A stretch of 64,000 nucleotides of DNA from Acidisoma sp965199065. Lineage in GTDB: Bacteria; Pseudomonadota; Alphaproteobacteria; Acetobacterales; Acetobacteraceae. The DNA is taken from positions 682,001 to 746,000 of the forward strand of contig NZ_CBDAQN010000003.1 of assembly GCF_965199065.1 (NCBI RefSeq). Direction: 5' to 3'. Position numbers and translations under genes: made by a program. Shown here piece by piece: positions 1-9,112 of this stretch (position 1 is the stretch's first letter; each line of letters begins with the position of its first letter). The notes below the pieces were generated by a model. It ran no database searches. It had not been told where the DNA came from and was given only the letters and a program-made list of their open reading frames with translations.

Positions 1-831
1 GTATGTTTCCATGATCGGCGTGGCGCCGAGACCGGAGATGAGCACGGCGACATCCTCGCCGCCGGCGATACCTGTGTCTTCTAGAATTCGCTCCATCATG
101 AGGCTCGCCATGTCATGGGCAGACTGGATGGGCATGACGGCAACGCCGGGCTCGCCATGGTGGCCGATGCCGACTTCCATCATGCCCGGCGCGATGGTGA
201 AGTTGGGCTTGCCCGCCGCCGGAATTGTGCAGGCGGAGAGACCGATGCCAACGCTGCCGGTGTTGTCGATCGCCTTCTGGGCGACGGCGATCACCTCGTC
301 CAGCGTCCCGCCCTCGTCGGCGCAGGCGCCCGCGGCCTTCCACATGATGATTTCGCCTGCGACTCCGCGGCGTTTCTCGCGCTCGGTGCGCGGCGCAGAA
401 GCAACATCGTCATTGGCGACGACGGTGCGGATGGTGAGCCCGTCCTTTGCCGCAAGCTTCATCGCCATCTTCACGTTCATGTTGTCCCCGGCATAGTTGC
501 CGTAGAGACAGGCGACGCCCGCGCCTTGATCAGCCGCCTTGAAGGCCTCATGGAAGCTTTTGGCAGTGGGCGACGCAAAGATCTCACCGCACGCAACCGC
601 ATCGCAGAGCCCAGCGCCGACAAAGCCGAGAAAAGCGGGCTCGTGGCCGGAACCGCCGCCCGTAACGATACCAACTTTGCCCGCTCCGCGATGTTTCGCG
701 GCGCGGAGGACACGAGGATGCTCGGTCGGCATCAGAATGTCGGGGTAGGCCAGAAGGACGCCTCGGATGGCCTCGTCTGCCACCTGCTCCGGATCGTTGA
801 TGATCCTGTTCACGACAGCAGGCCTCGGCAT
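1..831 (-). CDS. dhaK: Dihydroxyacetone kinase subunit DhaK (3' end outside window)
   Basis: The kinase subunit binds dihydroxyacetone, which is phosphorylated by DhaL using ATP or a DhaM phosphocarrier. The 277 visible codons run from an ATG near the window edge and are cut at the C-terminus. The N-terminal GGGSGHEP (residues 58-65), GNYAGDNMN (with Asp116) and VANDDVA segments are DhaK signatures. The GHHGEPG segment holds His225, which aligns with the histidine that covalently holds the substrate. The gene starts at 831; an ATG further upstream is out of frame. An AAGGA lies about 14 bases upstream, so the ribosome site is weak. A dhaL would be expected beyond position 1. Seen: motifs and order. 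Inferred: function as a DhaK rather than a fused ATP-dependent kinase, because the C-terminus is missing. Confidence 0.9.
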   Translation of the reverse strand, partial: MPRPAVVNRIINDPEQVADEAIRGVLLAYPDILMPTEHPRVLRAAKHRGAGKVGIVTGGGSGHEPAFLGFVGAGLCDAVACGEIFASPTAKSFHEAFKAADQGAGVACLYGNYAGDNMNVKMAMKLAAKDGLTIRTVVANDDVASAPRTEREKRRGVAGEIIMWKAAGACADEGGTLDEVIAVAQKAIDNTGSVGIGLSACTIPAAGKPNFTIAPGMMEVGIGHHGEPGVAVMPIQSAHDMASLMMERILEDTGIAGGEDVAVLISGLGATPIMETY

Positions 832-1390
832 GCGCTGCGGCTATCCTTCATGATGTCGCTCCCAACGGTTCTTCTTGTTGGCCGAATGTTGTCCCCACCG
901 GAGCAATTGTCAATGGCCGCGAGCAACGGCGCAGCCGCGTCGAACGGCGAAAGATTGTCGCAATTTGGCGAGGGAGCCGGTTTTCCCCGTAAAATCCGGT
1001 TATCGGTGTAATCGGAGCTGGATTAACGCCGAGCGACTGCTCATGAAGCCGTTCTACCGCGATCTAATGAGCACCCGGCTGAATTTTCGCTCTTCACATT
1101 TACATGATAATGACAAAGCCAGGGATTTGTTTCGCTGGGCGCCTGCTTCGCGCTCGTCGGGGCGTTATTGACCGGACAACCTGACGAAGCGGAGCTTTTG
1201 AGCCGGCTTGATACCGGCCTCTTCTGGGAAGGCTGCATAACATGCTGATAGGCATTGGCACAAATCGACTTATAGAATTTAAAGCTTAAACGGCAGACAG
1301 TTCTGGAAAGAATGAAGATGATCGCGGGGCTTGCAACTGCGAACGAACTGCATTAGGGGCGGCAGACCCCCATGCTTCAGGAATCCAGTT
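832..1390. other. Intergenic region, no gene recognised
   Basis: About 560 bases between the divergent dhaK and HU-type genes. Short open frames here have no recognisable protein features and the composition is less GC-rich than the flanking genes, as expected for a control region. Promoters for both flanking genes probably lie here, but no convincing -35/-10 pair or operator could be picked by eye. Confidence 0.5.
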
Positions 1391-1660
1391 ATGAGTAAAG
1401 CCTTTATCGCTTCGGTTCTTCAAGACTCGCTAGAATGCACGGGCGTCGCCGCTAATCGTGCCGCTGCGTCATTGATCGACGCGATCGTTCATGAGCTGAA
1501 GACGACAGGCGGATTTACGCTTCCGTCTTTTGGCACCTTCACTGTTCGTAAGACCAAGGCACGGAAGGCACTCAATCCGCGCACGGGCGAACCGGTCAAG
1601 GTGAAGGCCGGCAAGACGGTCCGCTTCAAGGCCAGCCCGTCGCTCAAGAAAGATGTCTGA
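1391..1660 (+). CDS. HU/IHF-family DNA-binding protein
   Basis: An 89-residue histone-like protein, the usual HU/IHF length. The N-terminal helix pair (MSKAFIASVLQ through HELKTTGGFTLPSFGTF) and the beta-arm region (KTKARKALNPRTGEPVKVKA, then KTVRFKASPSLKK) match the family, including the conserved NPRTGE turn that inserts into the DNA minor groove. Such proteins bend and compact DNA as dimers. The frame is open for 20 codons upstream, but the conserved family start is the ATG at 1391. The neighbours are unrelated, so it is probably a free-standing gene. Which subtype (HU, IHF-alpha or IHF-beta) cannot be told with confidence; the sequence is divergent from housekeeping HupB, so it may be an additional paralogue. 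Confidence 0.88.
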   Translation: MSKAFIASVLQDSLECTGVAANRAAASLIDAIVHELKTTGGFTLPSFGTFTVRKTKARKALNPRTGEPVKVKAGKTVRFKASPSLKKDV

Positions 1661-1700
1661 ACCATCAGCATCCTCGAATCGCCAGTAATTTGACGGCGCC

Positions 1701-2795
1701 ATGAAAAGCCGGCGCCATGTCATCGTCGTCGGTGCCGGGATCATCGGCGCTTCCGTCGCCTGGCATCTCGCCGAAGCCGGCGCGCGGGTGACTGTCCTGG
1801 ACGCGCAGGAGCCGGGCGGCATCGCGACCCGGGTCTCCTGGGCCTGGATCAATGCGAGCTTCGGGAATCCCGAGCCATACTTCCGGCTTCGGCGGCATGC
1901 CATGCAGGAATGGCATCGGCTTGCGGCCGCAGTCCCAGGCGTTGGCCTCGCCCGAACCGGCAGCCTGTTCTGGGGTCGGCCACCGGCTGAACTCGAAGCA
2001 TTTGCCGCGGAGCACGGCGCCTGGGGCTATGGCGTCCGAAGCGTCTCCCGCGCCGAAGCGGCGGCGATCGAACCGCATCTCGTTTCGCCGCCTGAAATGG
2101 CAGTCCATGTTGCTGAGGAAGGCGTGGTCGAACCGCTCGTCGCCGCGCAAGCAATTCTCGCCGGCGCGCAGCACCTGGGCGCGACAGTTATAGCGCACCG
2201 GCGTGTCCGCTCGCTCATCTGCGCCGGGAACCGAGTGACGGGCGTCGATACCGATAGCGGACTGCTTCAGGCCGATGAGGTCGTGGTGGCGGGCGGCGTC
2301 GGTTCATCCCGTATTCTGGCAACCGCGGACGTGTCCTTGCCGATGCGGACCTCTCCCGGGCTCGTCGTGGCGACGGCGCCGCATCCCCCGACCCTGAACG
2401 GCCTTCTCATCACGCCGACAATGGAACTGCGGCAGACAACGGAGGGGCGGTTCCTCGCGGTCGGCGAAATTGAGGACGGTCAGGCGGAGGGCCGCGTCGA
2501 CGAAAGCGCCTCGGAGTTGTTCGCGGCCGTAAAAGGCATGGTCGACACCGGGTCGACGCTGGCGCCGGGAACCCACGCCGTCGCCTACCGGTCGATCCCG
2601 CGGGATGGTTTTCCGGCGGTCGGACGCACCGCCGGGTTACTGGGCCTCTATGCAGCCGTCACCCACTCCGGGATTACGCTTGCGCCAGCCATCGGACAAT
2701 TCGCCGCCGAGGAATTGCTGACCGGGCAGCGCAACCCGCTTCTCGCCCCCTATGGCATGGGCCGGTTCGCCGCGCAGGATCAGAGCAGCACGTAA
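1701..2795 (+). CDS. FAD-dependent amino-acid oxidase/dehydrogenase family protein (DAO/DadA-like)
   Basis: A 364-residue flavoprotein of the DAO fold. The N-terminal Rossmann motif GAGIIGASVAWHLAEAGA (from residue 11) and the following VTVLDA strand bind FAD. The C-terminal segment with GLYAAVTHSGITLAP matches the second FAD-contacting region near the end of DadA and glycine-oxidase relatives. These enzymes oxidise the C-N bond of D-amino acids, glycine or sarcosine-type substrates. The actual substrate cannot be read from the sequence. The ATG at 1701 follows HU by 40 bases with no clear ribosome site. The 3' end lies just before a degraded gene on the opposite strand. Confidence 0.82.
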   Translation: MKSRRHVIVVGAGIIGASVAWHLAEAGARVTVLDAQEPGGIATRVSWAWINASFGNPEPYFRLRRHAMQEWHRLAAAVPGVGLARTGSLFWGRPPAELEAFAAEHGAWGYGVRSVSRAEAAAIEPHLVSPPEMAVHVAEEGVVEPLVAAQAILAGAQHLGATVIAHRRVRSLICAGNRVTGVDTDSGLLQADEVVVAGGVGSSRILATADVSLPMRTSPGLVVATAPHPPTLNGLLITPTMELRQTTEGRFLAVGEIEDGQAEGRVDESASELFAAVKGMVDTGSTLAPGTHAVAYRSIPRDGFPAVGRTAGLLGLYAAVTHSGITLAPAIGQFAAEELLTGQRNPLLAPYGMGRFAAQDQSST

Positions 2796-3021
2796 TCCTG
2801 CGGCAGCAGCGGCAGCGGCGTCTTGGCCCTCAGCGCGCAGCCACCCGGCCGCCGTGGCAAAATCCTCGCCGCGCAATTGCGCCCGCACCGCATGGGCGAA
2901 GGCGATTGAGCGCAACACGAGCTGGCGTTGGGTTGTCTCCTCTGCCGGGAGTTGCGGTGATGATCGGGCCCCGCAGGATGAAGAGCAAGCCGAAGAGAGT
3001 GGGCCGGGGCCTAAGGATCAT
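2762..3021 (-). pseudogene. Remnant of a bestrophin-family (UPF0187) membrane protein gene
   Basis: On the minus strand the stretch begins with a plausible start and MILRPRPTLFGLLFILRG, which is the characteristic bestrophin N-terminus (pattern M-I-x-RP-x-P-x(4)-LF-x-x-RG). After about 30 codons the similarity breaks. A different frame then gives RQLVLRSIAFAHAVRAQLRG and ALILRGEP, which resemble a region roughly 100 residues further on in intact bestrophins. The membrane segments between are missing and nothing recognisable follows the second block. I read this as an internal deletion plus frameshift and 3' truncation. The family assignment is from memory of family motifs; the frame change is seen directly. 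Confidence 0.55.
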
Positions 3022-3089
3022 GCGCGTGTGCTTGCAGGAGTTTGCAGGAAGAAGTGCTTGGCTTTTCTCTTTTAAGTGCGGCGATTACG

Positions 3090-4757
3090 ATGCGCCTCAT
3101 GCTGATCTCGTCACCTCCGCAAACGACTGACGGCACCGCCTATTATCTCGACCATTTCCGGCAGGTGCTCGAGGCGGTCCGCCAGCGCTACGGCTTTCTC
3201 CTCGACCCGGCGGAGCACGCGCATATCAGCCGTATCGAGACGCTCCGGCCGCCGGCGCAGATGCTCTATGCGAGGCTTGTGAACCGCAAAGGTCCCTGCT
3301 TCCGGCGCGACCGCCTCTCCTACCCGGAGATCCCGGCGCTCGACACCGCCGTCGCGGACCTTGTGGCGCAAGACCTTCTCGTGCCCTGCGAGTCGAGCCT
3401 GTCAGCGGCATTCAGTCCAAGGCTGTACGGCTGTTTCACGCTCGCCGAACTCCGGGCGAGCTTGGCTGGGCACCGGCGGCCGGGCCCGGCTCGGAAGGCG
3501 GACCTCCTCGTATGGTTGCAGACATGGGAGGGCGGCGCCGAGTGGCTCGCGGGGCTGCTTTCCCGGAATCCTGTGCTGCGTCTGCCGGAGCGTGACCCTT
3601 GGCCGTTCCTCCGCTTTCTGTTCTTCGGTGAGTTGCGCGACAACCTCTCCGACTTTGTGACCCGTGAACTTGGTCACTTCGTGACCGAGATCGTGGAGCC
3701 GCATAAGCTCCGCGCGCAATTTGAAACGCGGCAGGCCGCCCTGGACGCCTACCGCATGGCCCGTCTCTACGAGGAATTCCGCGCCTTGCGGGACGCTCAG
3801 CCCATTATGGAGACGTGGCATTGGTGGCATGCCCAGGCGATCGACCGTTCGGCGCTGGCCGCTGGCGTGACGACATTCGATCGTCTGGTGGATCGGCTCG
3901 GCCGGCGTCTGGAGCGTGACGGCGCGATTGCGGAGGCGCTCAGCGTCTACGCCACGAGCCCCGCGCCGCCCGCGCGGGAACGGAGGGCGCGCCTGCTGCT
4001 CAAGGAGGGCCAGCGCGACGAGGCGATCGGGCTGCTCCAGACGATGGCGGCCGACGGGGCCGATGGCGAGGAGGCCTATGTGGCGCGCCAACTTCTGGCA
4101 CGGCTCGCGAAAACCAGCCGACGCAGCGAGGCGCGGCAATATCAGCAGAACAGCCCTCGCATCATGCTGGAGGAGGCTGGGCTCACTGTTGAAACCGCGA
4201 CACTTGGGCACTACCGCCAGGCCGGGTGGAATGGGGTGCATTCCGAGAACTGGCTCTGGAACGCGATCTTCGGTCTGCTGCTTTGGGACATCATCTACGA
4301 TCCGGATGTCGGCGCGTTCCACTCGCCGCTGCAATTCGCCCCTGCCGATCTTCATGCTCCGGAATTTTACGAGCGGCGAAAGGCGCGCATCGAGGGCCGG
4401 CTCGCCTTGCTGGATGACCCGGCTGGGAGCTTCGCGGTTATGGCGAAGCACCATGACGAGAAGCGTGGGATCGCGAACCCGTTCGTGTCCTGGCATGGAG
4501 ATCTGCTGGCGCTGATCCGCATCGTCATCGACCGCCTGCCCGCGACTGGGCTAAGCGCGGTGCTGCGCCGGTTCGCGCAGGACACCAAAGGCCGGTCGAG
4601 GGGCTTCCCCGACTTGTTCCTATGGACCGACACCGACTACCGGTTCGTCGAGGTCAAGTCCGAGAACGACCAGCTTTCGGCCGCGCAGTACCAATGGCTC
4701 AGGTTCCTCGACGCGTCGGGCATCGCCGTATCGCTGGACCGCGTCCAGCGAGCTTAG
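3090..4757 (+). CDS. Bacterial FAN1-type structure-specific nuclease (VRR-NUC domain)
   Basis: A 555-residue protein ending in a VRR-NUC domain of the PD-(D/E)XK fold: GFPDLFLW (Asp508) then RFVEVKSENDQLSAAQYQWL (Glu521, Lys523). The order D...ExK followed by D-x-L-S-x-x-Q-x-x-W is diagnostic. Upstream are a SAP-like DNA-binding segment (around residues 110-140, TLAELRASL) and a helical TPR-like middle with an RRARLLLKEGQRDEAIGLLQ repeat. This is the layout of FAN1, a 5' flap and interstrand-crosslink nuclease, and of its bacterial orthologues. The start is uncertain: ATG at 3090 or 3099 fits better than the longer frame from 3042. The stop overlaps the stop of the convergent hydrolase gene. 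Confidence 0.85.
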   Translation: MRLMLISSPPQTTDGTAYYLDHFRQVLEAVRQRYGFLLDPAEHAHISRIETLRPPAQMLYARLVNRKGPCFRRDRLSYPEIPALDTAVADLVAQDLLVPCESSLSAAFSPRLYGCFTLAELRASLAGHRRPGPARKADLLVWLQTWEGGAEWLAGLLSRNPVLRLPERDPWPFLRFLFFGELRDNLSDFVTRELGHFVTEIVEPHKLRAQFETRQAALDAYRMARLYEEFRALRDAQPIMETWHWWHAQAIDRSALAAGVTTFDRLVDRLGRRLERDGAIAEALSVYATSPAPPARERRARLLLKEGQRDEAIGLLQTMAADGADGEEAYVARQLLARLAKTSRRSEARQYQQNSPRIMLEEAGLTVETATLGHYRQAGWNGVHSENWLWNAIFGLLLWDIIYDPDVGAFHSPLQFAPADLHAPEFYERRKARIEGRLALLDDPAGSFAVMAKHHDEKRGIANPFVSWHGDLLALIRIVIDRLPATGLSAVLRRFAQDTKGRSRGFPDLFLWTDTDYRFVEVKSENDQLSAAQYQWLRFLDASGIAVSLDRVQRA

Positions 4758-5425
4758 GCGAGGCTTGCGAGGACGGCGCCGGAGTTGGAAACCGAGCCGA
4801 AGACGCCGCCCTGCATCTTGATCATCCTGATGGCATGATCGTGATTGGCGCGGTCGGTCGCGGCGCAGCAGTCCTCAAGCAGCAGGCATTCGAAACCACG
4901 GTCGTTGGCGTCCCGCATCGTGGTGTGGACGCAGACGTCGGTGGTAATGCCGGTCAGAATTAAATTGCGTATTCCACGGATGCGCAGCAGCAGCTCGAGG
5001 TCGGTGGCGTAGAAGCTGCCTTTCCCGGGCTTGTCGATGATCGGTTCGTCCGCAACGGGCGCCAGTTCGGGTATTATCTCCCAGCCGGGCTCGCCGCGCA
5101 CGAGGATGCGGCCACAGGGGCCAGGGTCGCCGATGCCCGCACCGATCTGGCGGGACCGCCAGCGCTTGTTGGCCGGGAGATCAGCGAGATCAGGCCGATG
5201 GCCTTCCCGCGTGTGGAAAATGTGATAGCCGCCGGAGCGCATTGCCGCGAGAACGCTGGCAATCGGCGCGATAGGCGCGCGCGTGAGCCCGATGTCATAG
5301 CCCATGGCGTCGACGTAGCCACCCTCGCCGCAGAAGTCCGTCTGCATGTCGATAATGATGAGCGCGGTATCCGCCGGGGTCATCACGCCGTCGAAGGGCC
5401 AGTCGTAGGGGTCGGCCTTGATCAT
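4754..5425 (-). CDS. Isochorismatase-family cysteine hydrolase, biuret-hydrolase-like
   Basis: A 223-residue amidohydrolase. The catalytic triad is visible as Asp26 (ALIIIDMQTDF), Lys132 (IIDKPGKGSF) and Cys165 (TGITTDVCVHTTM). The spacing between them is the same as I recall for the biuret hydrolase BiuH of Rhizobium. Long stretches such as HTREGHRPDLADLPANKRWR and IGAGIGDPGPCGRILVRG also match that enzyme. BiuH cleaves biuret to allophanate and ammonia. No atzD or allophanate-hydrolase gene is nearby, so use of biuret as a nitrogen source cannot be confirmed here. A related amidase activity such as on ureidoacrylate is the alternative. The start at 5425 follows an AGAGG ribosome site. The gene is divergent from galE and convergent with FAN1. 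Confidence 0.8.
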   Translation of the reverse strand: MIKADPYDWPFDGVMTPADTALIIIDMQTDFCGEGGYVDAMGYDIGLTRAPIAPIASVLAAMRSGGYHIFHTREGHRPDLADLPANKRWRSRQIGAGIGDPGPCGRILVRGEPGWEIIPELAPVADEPIIDKPGKGSFYATDLELLLRIRGIRNLILTGITTDVCVHTTMRDANDRGFECLLLEDCCAATDRANHDHAIRMIKMQGGVFGSVSNSGAVLASLA

Positions 5426-5556
5426 ATCCTCTGCCCTCTCAGCTGATGGAAGTTTTTGACGAGCTTGCCTTTCGACGCAAGCGTTGACTGGCCGAGGCGC
5501 GGAACTGTAGAGGTCGCCTCCTGACGTCTGCCCATAGCGAACAGGTGACCGCGTCC

Positions 5557-6579
5557 ATGCCTCGAGCACGTTATCTTGTGACAGGCGGCGCCGGCTTCGT
5601 CGGCAGCCATATCGTTGCCGCTCTGCTGGAGCGCGATGCCGAGGTCGTCGTCTTCGACAACCTTTCGATCGGCCATCGGGCAGCGGTGCTGCCAGGCGCG
5701 CAACTCGTCGTCGGCGACCTTGCCGACCAGGCCGCGATGGACAGCGTCGTCGGCGCCGGACCTTGGGACGCCGTGTTCCATTTCGCCGCCCTCTCACTGG
5801 TCGGCGAGAGCGTGCGGCTCCCGTTCAAATACCTGCTCGAGAACGGCGTGAACGGCATCCGGCTCATCGAGGCCTGCGTGCGTCATCAGGTGCCGCGTTT
5901 CGTGCTGTCCTCCACCGCCAACCTGTTCGGGACGCCGGAACGGATGCCGATCGACGAGGGGGTGCGGGTCGATCCGGCCTCACCCTACGGCGAGAGCAAG
6001 TTCATGATCGAACGCGCGCTGTTCTGGGCGAACGAGATCCACGGCCTGCGAAGCGCGTGCCTGCGCTACTTCAATGCGGCGGGCGCCGACCCGCAAGGCC
6101 GTCTGGGCGAGGATCATGACCCTGAAACCCACCTCATCCCGCTCGCCATCGATGCGGTCCTGGGCCGGCGACCGCCGCTCGCGATCTTCGGCACTGACTA
6201 TGCGACGCCCGACGGGACCTGCATCCGCGACTACGTGCATGTCACCGACCTCGCGGACGCGCACATCCGGGTGCTCGGTCAACTCAACGATCGCAGCGTG
6301 CGCTACAATGTCGGCACGGGCCGTGGCTACTCAGTGAAGGAGATCACGGAGGCCGTCGGCCGGATCGCGGGGCGGCCGGTGCCGGCCGAGCTGGGGCCGC
6401 GCCGGATGGGCGACGCCCCCATGCTGATTGCCGGCGCCGAGGCGCTGCGCACCGATACGGGCTGGGCGCCTCGCTTCACGGATGTGGATGAGGTCGTCGA
6501 GACCGCATTCCGCTGGCGGGAGGCTCATCCCGGCGGCTACGGGCCGTCAGGCGAAGATCTCCGGATTGCTGCAAAGTAG
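5557..6579 (+). CDS. galE: UDP-glucose 4-epimerase
   Basis: A 340-residue extended short-chain dehydrogenase. The NAD-binding TGGAGFVG lies at residues 8-15, the catalytic Ser/Thr at SST (118-120) and the Tyr-Lys pair at PYGESK (Tyr144, Lys148). RYFNAAGADPQGRLGE and DGTCIRDYVHVTDLADAH are strong GalE signatures. It interconverts UDP-glucose and UDP-galactose in the cytoplasm. With the mutase at 11304 it would feed UDP-Galf to the polysaccharide pathway. The ATG at 5557 is preferred because AGGTGA sits about 9 bases upstream; a GTG at 5545 would add four residues. The tail overlaps the convergent glycosyltransferase by 33 bases. Confidence 0.93.
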   Translation: MPRARYLVTGGAGFVGSHIVAALLERDAEVVVFDNLSIGHRAAVLPGAQLVVGDLADQAAMDSVVGAGPWDAVFHFAALSLVGESVRLPFKYLLENGVNGIRLIEACVRHQVPRFVLSSTANLFGTPERMPIDEGVRVDPASPYGESKFMIERALFWANEIHGLRSACLRYFNAAGADPQGRLGEDHDPETHLIPLAIDAVLGRRPPLAIFGTDYATPDGTCIRDYVHVTDLADAHIRVLGQLNDRSVRYNVGTGRGYSVKEITEAVGRIAGRPVPAELGPRRMGDAPMLIAGAEALRTDTGWAPRFTDVDEVVETAFRWREAHPGGYGPSGEDLRIAAK

Positions 6580-7554
6580 ATCGCGCATCGCCGAATACTG
6601 CGGACCGAAGGAGAAGTGGCCGGCGACGACTGCCGTTGTCACAACGATCGGACGCGAATGCACCATCGCAGCCGCGCAGAGGCAGGCTTCATCACCGCCG
6701 AGCGTGCTCATCTTCGCCACGTGCTTGTGCCGGGGAACAGCGAAATAACCGATCTGCTCCCAGAACTCGCGCTCGAAGGCGATGATCCCGATGCTGAACT
6801 GAATGGGGCTTAACAGCTCCCGGCGCTTCATGCCCTGAAGACGCGCGGCGAGGCCCTCCAGCGGCGCCGTGCGCTCCCAGATCCACCGTGCCGCTGCGGG
6901 GCTTTTATGCAGAGGAAGCCCCGCCGTCGCAATCCGGGCCGTGCCGAACGTCGCCTCATACTCCTCGAGAAGACCGAGCATCTCGAGGAGATAGCGGTAG
7001 CAGAAGCCGTTGAGCGGGATCATCGGCGCAACCAGTCCTGGATCGACCGTGCCTTCGATCTTGATCCGCCTGTACTCGGCCAGGAGATCCGTGATCGTGT
7101 TCGGCAGGACGAACATGTCCTCGTCGAGCTTCACGATCATCTTGGCCCGGTCGTGCAGGCGGAAGCAAACGTTCTGCGCCAGCGAAACATCGTTGGTCGC
7201 CGTGCTGAGATAGCTCCACCCTTCCCTGGCGCAAAGCTCCGACAGAGCCTGATGGCGCAGCCCAGGGGAGATGAGGCAGACATCGGCCTCAGGCAGTGCC
7301 GCCTTGAGCCGCGGAAGGACCAATGGCCAAAGGTCCTCCTTGTAGCCTGCCAACATGGCGACCACAGTGCGCGCGCCCGTCCGGCGATCGTCGAAGGTGA
7401 AGCGGTCATTCAGCTTAGAATAGGTCTGGGCTGCGACCACGCCTCCCTTCAGCAAACCATAGGCCCGGGATGAGAGGGATGGACGCACCGCCGGCGCCTT
7501 TGGCTGCCGGAAAGCGATCGCTGCAGCGGAATCTTCCAAAGCCGACATCTTCAT
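6547..7554 (-). CDS. Putative glycosyltransferase (GT-A-like, DXD motif)
   Basis: About 335 residues. The alternation TVVAMLAGYKEDLWPLVLPR, a predicted nucleotide-binding half and then the motif MIVKLDEDMFV (a DxD-type metal site) point to a GT-A-like glycosyltransferase. No specific family is recognised. Two further blocks, APMIPLNGFCYRYLLEMLG and LSPIQFSIGIIAFEREFW, look like acceptor-side elements. Location between galE and other transferase genes supports a polysaccharide role. The start is uncertain: ATGs at 7554 and 7548 follow an AGGATG site, but the frame stays open to an ATG at 7692. Its 3' end overlaps galE tail to tail. Confidence 0.6.
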   Translation of the reverse strand: MKMSALEDSAAAIAFRQPKAPAVRPSLSSRAYGLLKGGVVAAQTYSKLNDRFTFDDRRTGARTVVAMLAGYKEDLWPLVLPRLKAALPEADVCLISPGLRHQALSELCAREGWSYLSTATNDVSLAQNVCFRLHDRAKMIVKLDEDMFVLPNTITDLLAEYRRIKIEGTVDPGLVAPMIPLNGFCYRYLLEMLGLLEEYEATFGTARIATAGLPLHKSPAAARWIWERTAPLEGLAARLQGMKRRELLSPIQFSIGIIAFEREFWEQIGYFAVPRHKHVAKMSTLGGDEACLCAAAMVHSRPIVVTTAVVAGHFSFGPQYSAMRDLLCSNPEIFA

Positions 7555-7882
7555 CCTGCACACATGGGTCATTTCCGTATTCCCGACGGGATCGCGGTGT
7601 GCTGCATCCTCTTTCTCGGCAACTTCTTTCGCAATGCAGCACAATGACTTGGCAAGTTGCCTTGAGGTTTCATCCTTTCGAAGTAGAGCCATTATCCACT
7701 TTTGGCAGTTGAGGCTCCGGCGCTTTGAGCGCGAAACTTCTTGCGTGATTTAGCCCGCACACTCGGACACGTCGACGGCGTGGAGACAGGTGTACGTCTT
7801 AAAGCCACCATCGCATCTTAACGGTGCTGCCATAATTTCGCGTTGCACAAATATCGCCAGTACGGTGATGAAGGATTTCGAA

Positions 7883-9100
7883 ATGTCGTGTGTCGAGGCA
7901 GAGCCTGTTGATCTTGTGCCCGGGCCTCTCGCCACCGTGAGCGCCTCCGTCAGACAAGAATATGCGCCGTCCCGTTTGCGTGGGAAGCGGGTCGCGATCG
8001 TTCATGACTGGCTCGAAACCTTCGCAGGTTCGGAAAGTGTGCTCGAGCAACTGCTGCTTTGCTTCCCGGACGCCGACATCTTCGCGGTCGTGGATTTCCT
8101 GAAGCCGGAGGATCGGCAGTTTTTGCAGGGACGGCCGGTCAAGACGTCGTTCATTCAACGTCTGCCCGGTGCGAAGCGTATGTTCCGCAGCTATCTCGGG
8201 CTGATGCCGCTGGCGGTCGAGCAGTTCGACATGTCCGGTTACGACGTTATCATTTCCAGCAACCACGCGGTTGCGAAGGGCGTGGTGACAGGACCGGACC
8301 AGATCCACATCAGCTACGTCCATTCGCCGATGCGTTATATCTGGGATCTGCAACACCAGTATCTGAAGCAGTCGGGCCTCAACTGGGGCTTGAAGGCGCT
8401 GTATATCCGCTGGCTGTTCGGGCGGCTTCGGCAATGGGACGTGTCAACCGCCCAGCATGTCGACTACTTCATCGCCAACTCCGGCTATATCGGACGCCGT
8501 CTCAAGAAGGCCTATGGCCGGGATGCGACCATCATCCACCCGCCGGTCGATCTCGACCGTTTTGGCCTGGGCTCCAAGAAGGATGACTTCTACCTGCTCC
8601 CGGGACGCCTCGTGCCCTACAAGCGCGCGGACCTCATCGTCGAGAGCTTCCGCATGCAGCCGGACCGCAAGCTGATCGTGGTCGGTGACGGACCGGAAGC
8701 CGCTCGCGTGCGCGCAGCCGCCGGTGGTGCGCCGAACATCGAGTTCCGTGGCAAAGTCGCAAAATCCGAGCTTATCGATCTTATGCAGCGCGCGCGCGCG
8801 GCGCTGTTCGCCGCCGAAGAGGATTTCGGCATTACGATGGTGGAAGCGCAAGCGTGCGGCACGCCTGTGATCGCGTTCGGTCGCGGCGGTGTCACGGACA
8901 TTATCGATGCTGAAGGCGCCTCTCCGACCGGTGTTCTGTTCGATCGCCAGGAGGTGGACTCCGTGCTGGACGCGCTGTCGCGCTTCGACCGCATTCGTCA
9001 GACGATCACCCCGGACGCTTGCCGGATCAACGCGCTGCGGTTCTCGCGGTCTCGGTTCCGCACAGAGATCCGCAACTTCGTCGAGATCGCGCTCGGCTGA
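7883..9100 (+). CDS. Group 1 (GT4-family) glycosyltransferase, WbaZ-like
   Basis: A 405-residue GT-B transferase. The N-terminal half has KRVAIVHDWLETFAGSESVLEQ and SYVHSPMRYIWDLQHQY, typical of WbaZ-type mannosyl/galactosyl transferases. The C-terminal half has LLPGRLVPYKRADLIVESF, LIVVGDGPE and the E-x7-E donor site in AAEEDFGITMVEAQACGTPV. It would add one sugar to the lipid-linked repeat unit at the cytoplasmic face; donor and linkage cannot be read off. The frame is open to 7790, but an AAGGA about 8 bases before 7883 supports that start. A strong hairpin directly follows the stop. Confidence 0.88.
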   Translation: MSCVEAEPVDLVPGPLATVSASVRQEYAPSRLRGKRVAIVHDWLETFAGSESVLEQLLLCFPDADIFAVVDFLKPEDRQFLQGRPVKTSFIQRLPGAKRMFRSYLGLMPLAVEQFDMSGYDVIISSNHAVAKGVVTGPDQIHISYVHSPMRYIWDLQHQYLKQSGLNWGLKALYIRWLFGRLRQWDVSTAQHVDYFIANSGYIGRRLKKAYGRDATIIHPPVDLDRFGLGSKKDDFYLLPGRLVPYKRADLIVESFRMQPDRKLIVVGDGPEAARVRAAAGGAPNIEFRGKVAKSELIDLMQRARAALFAAEEDFGITMVEAQACGTPVIAFGRGGVTDIIDAEGASPTGVLFDRQEVDSVLDALSRFDRIRQTITPDACRINALRFSRSRFRTEIRNFVEIALG

Positions 9101-9112
9101 AGCCGCGCCGTG

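Noticed and set aside
115..1011. Long plus-strand frame over dhaK
   Set aside because: It is the shadow of the minus-strand DhaK frame. The residue composition is Arg/Gly/His-rich without any domain, while the other strand has clear motifs.
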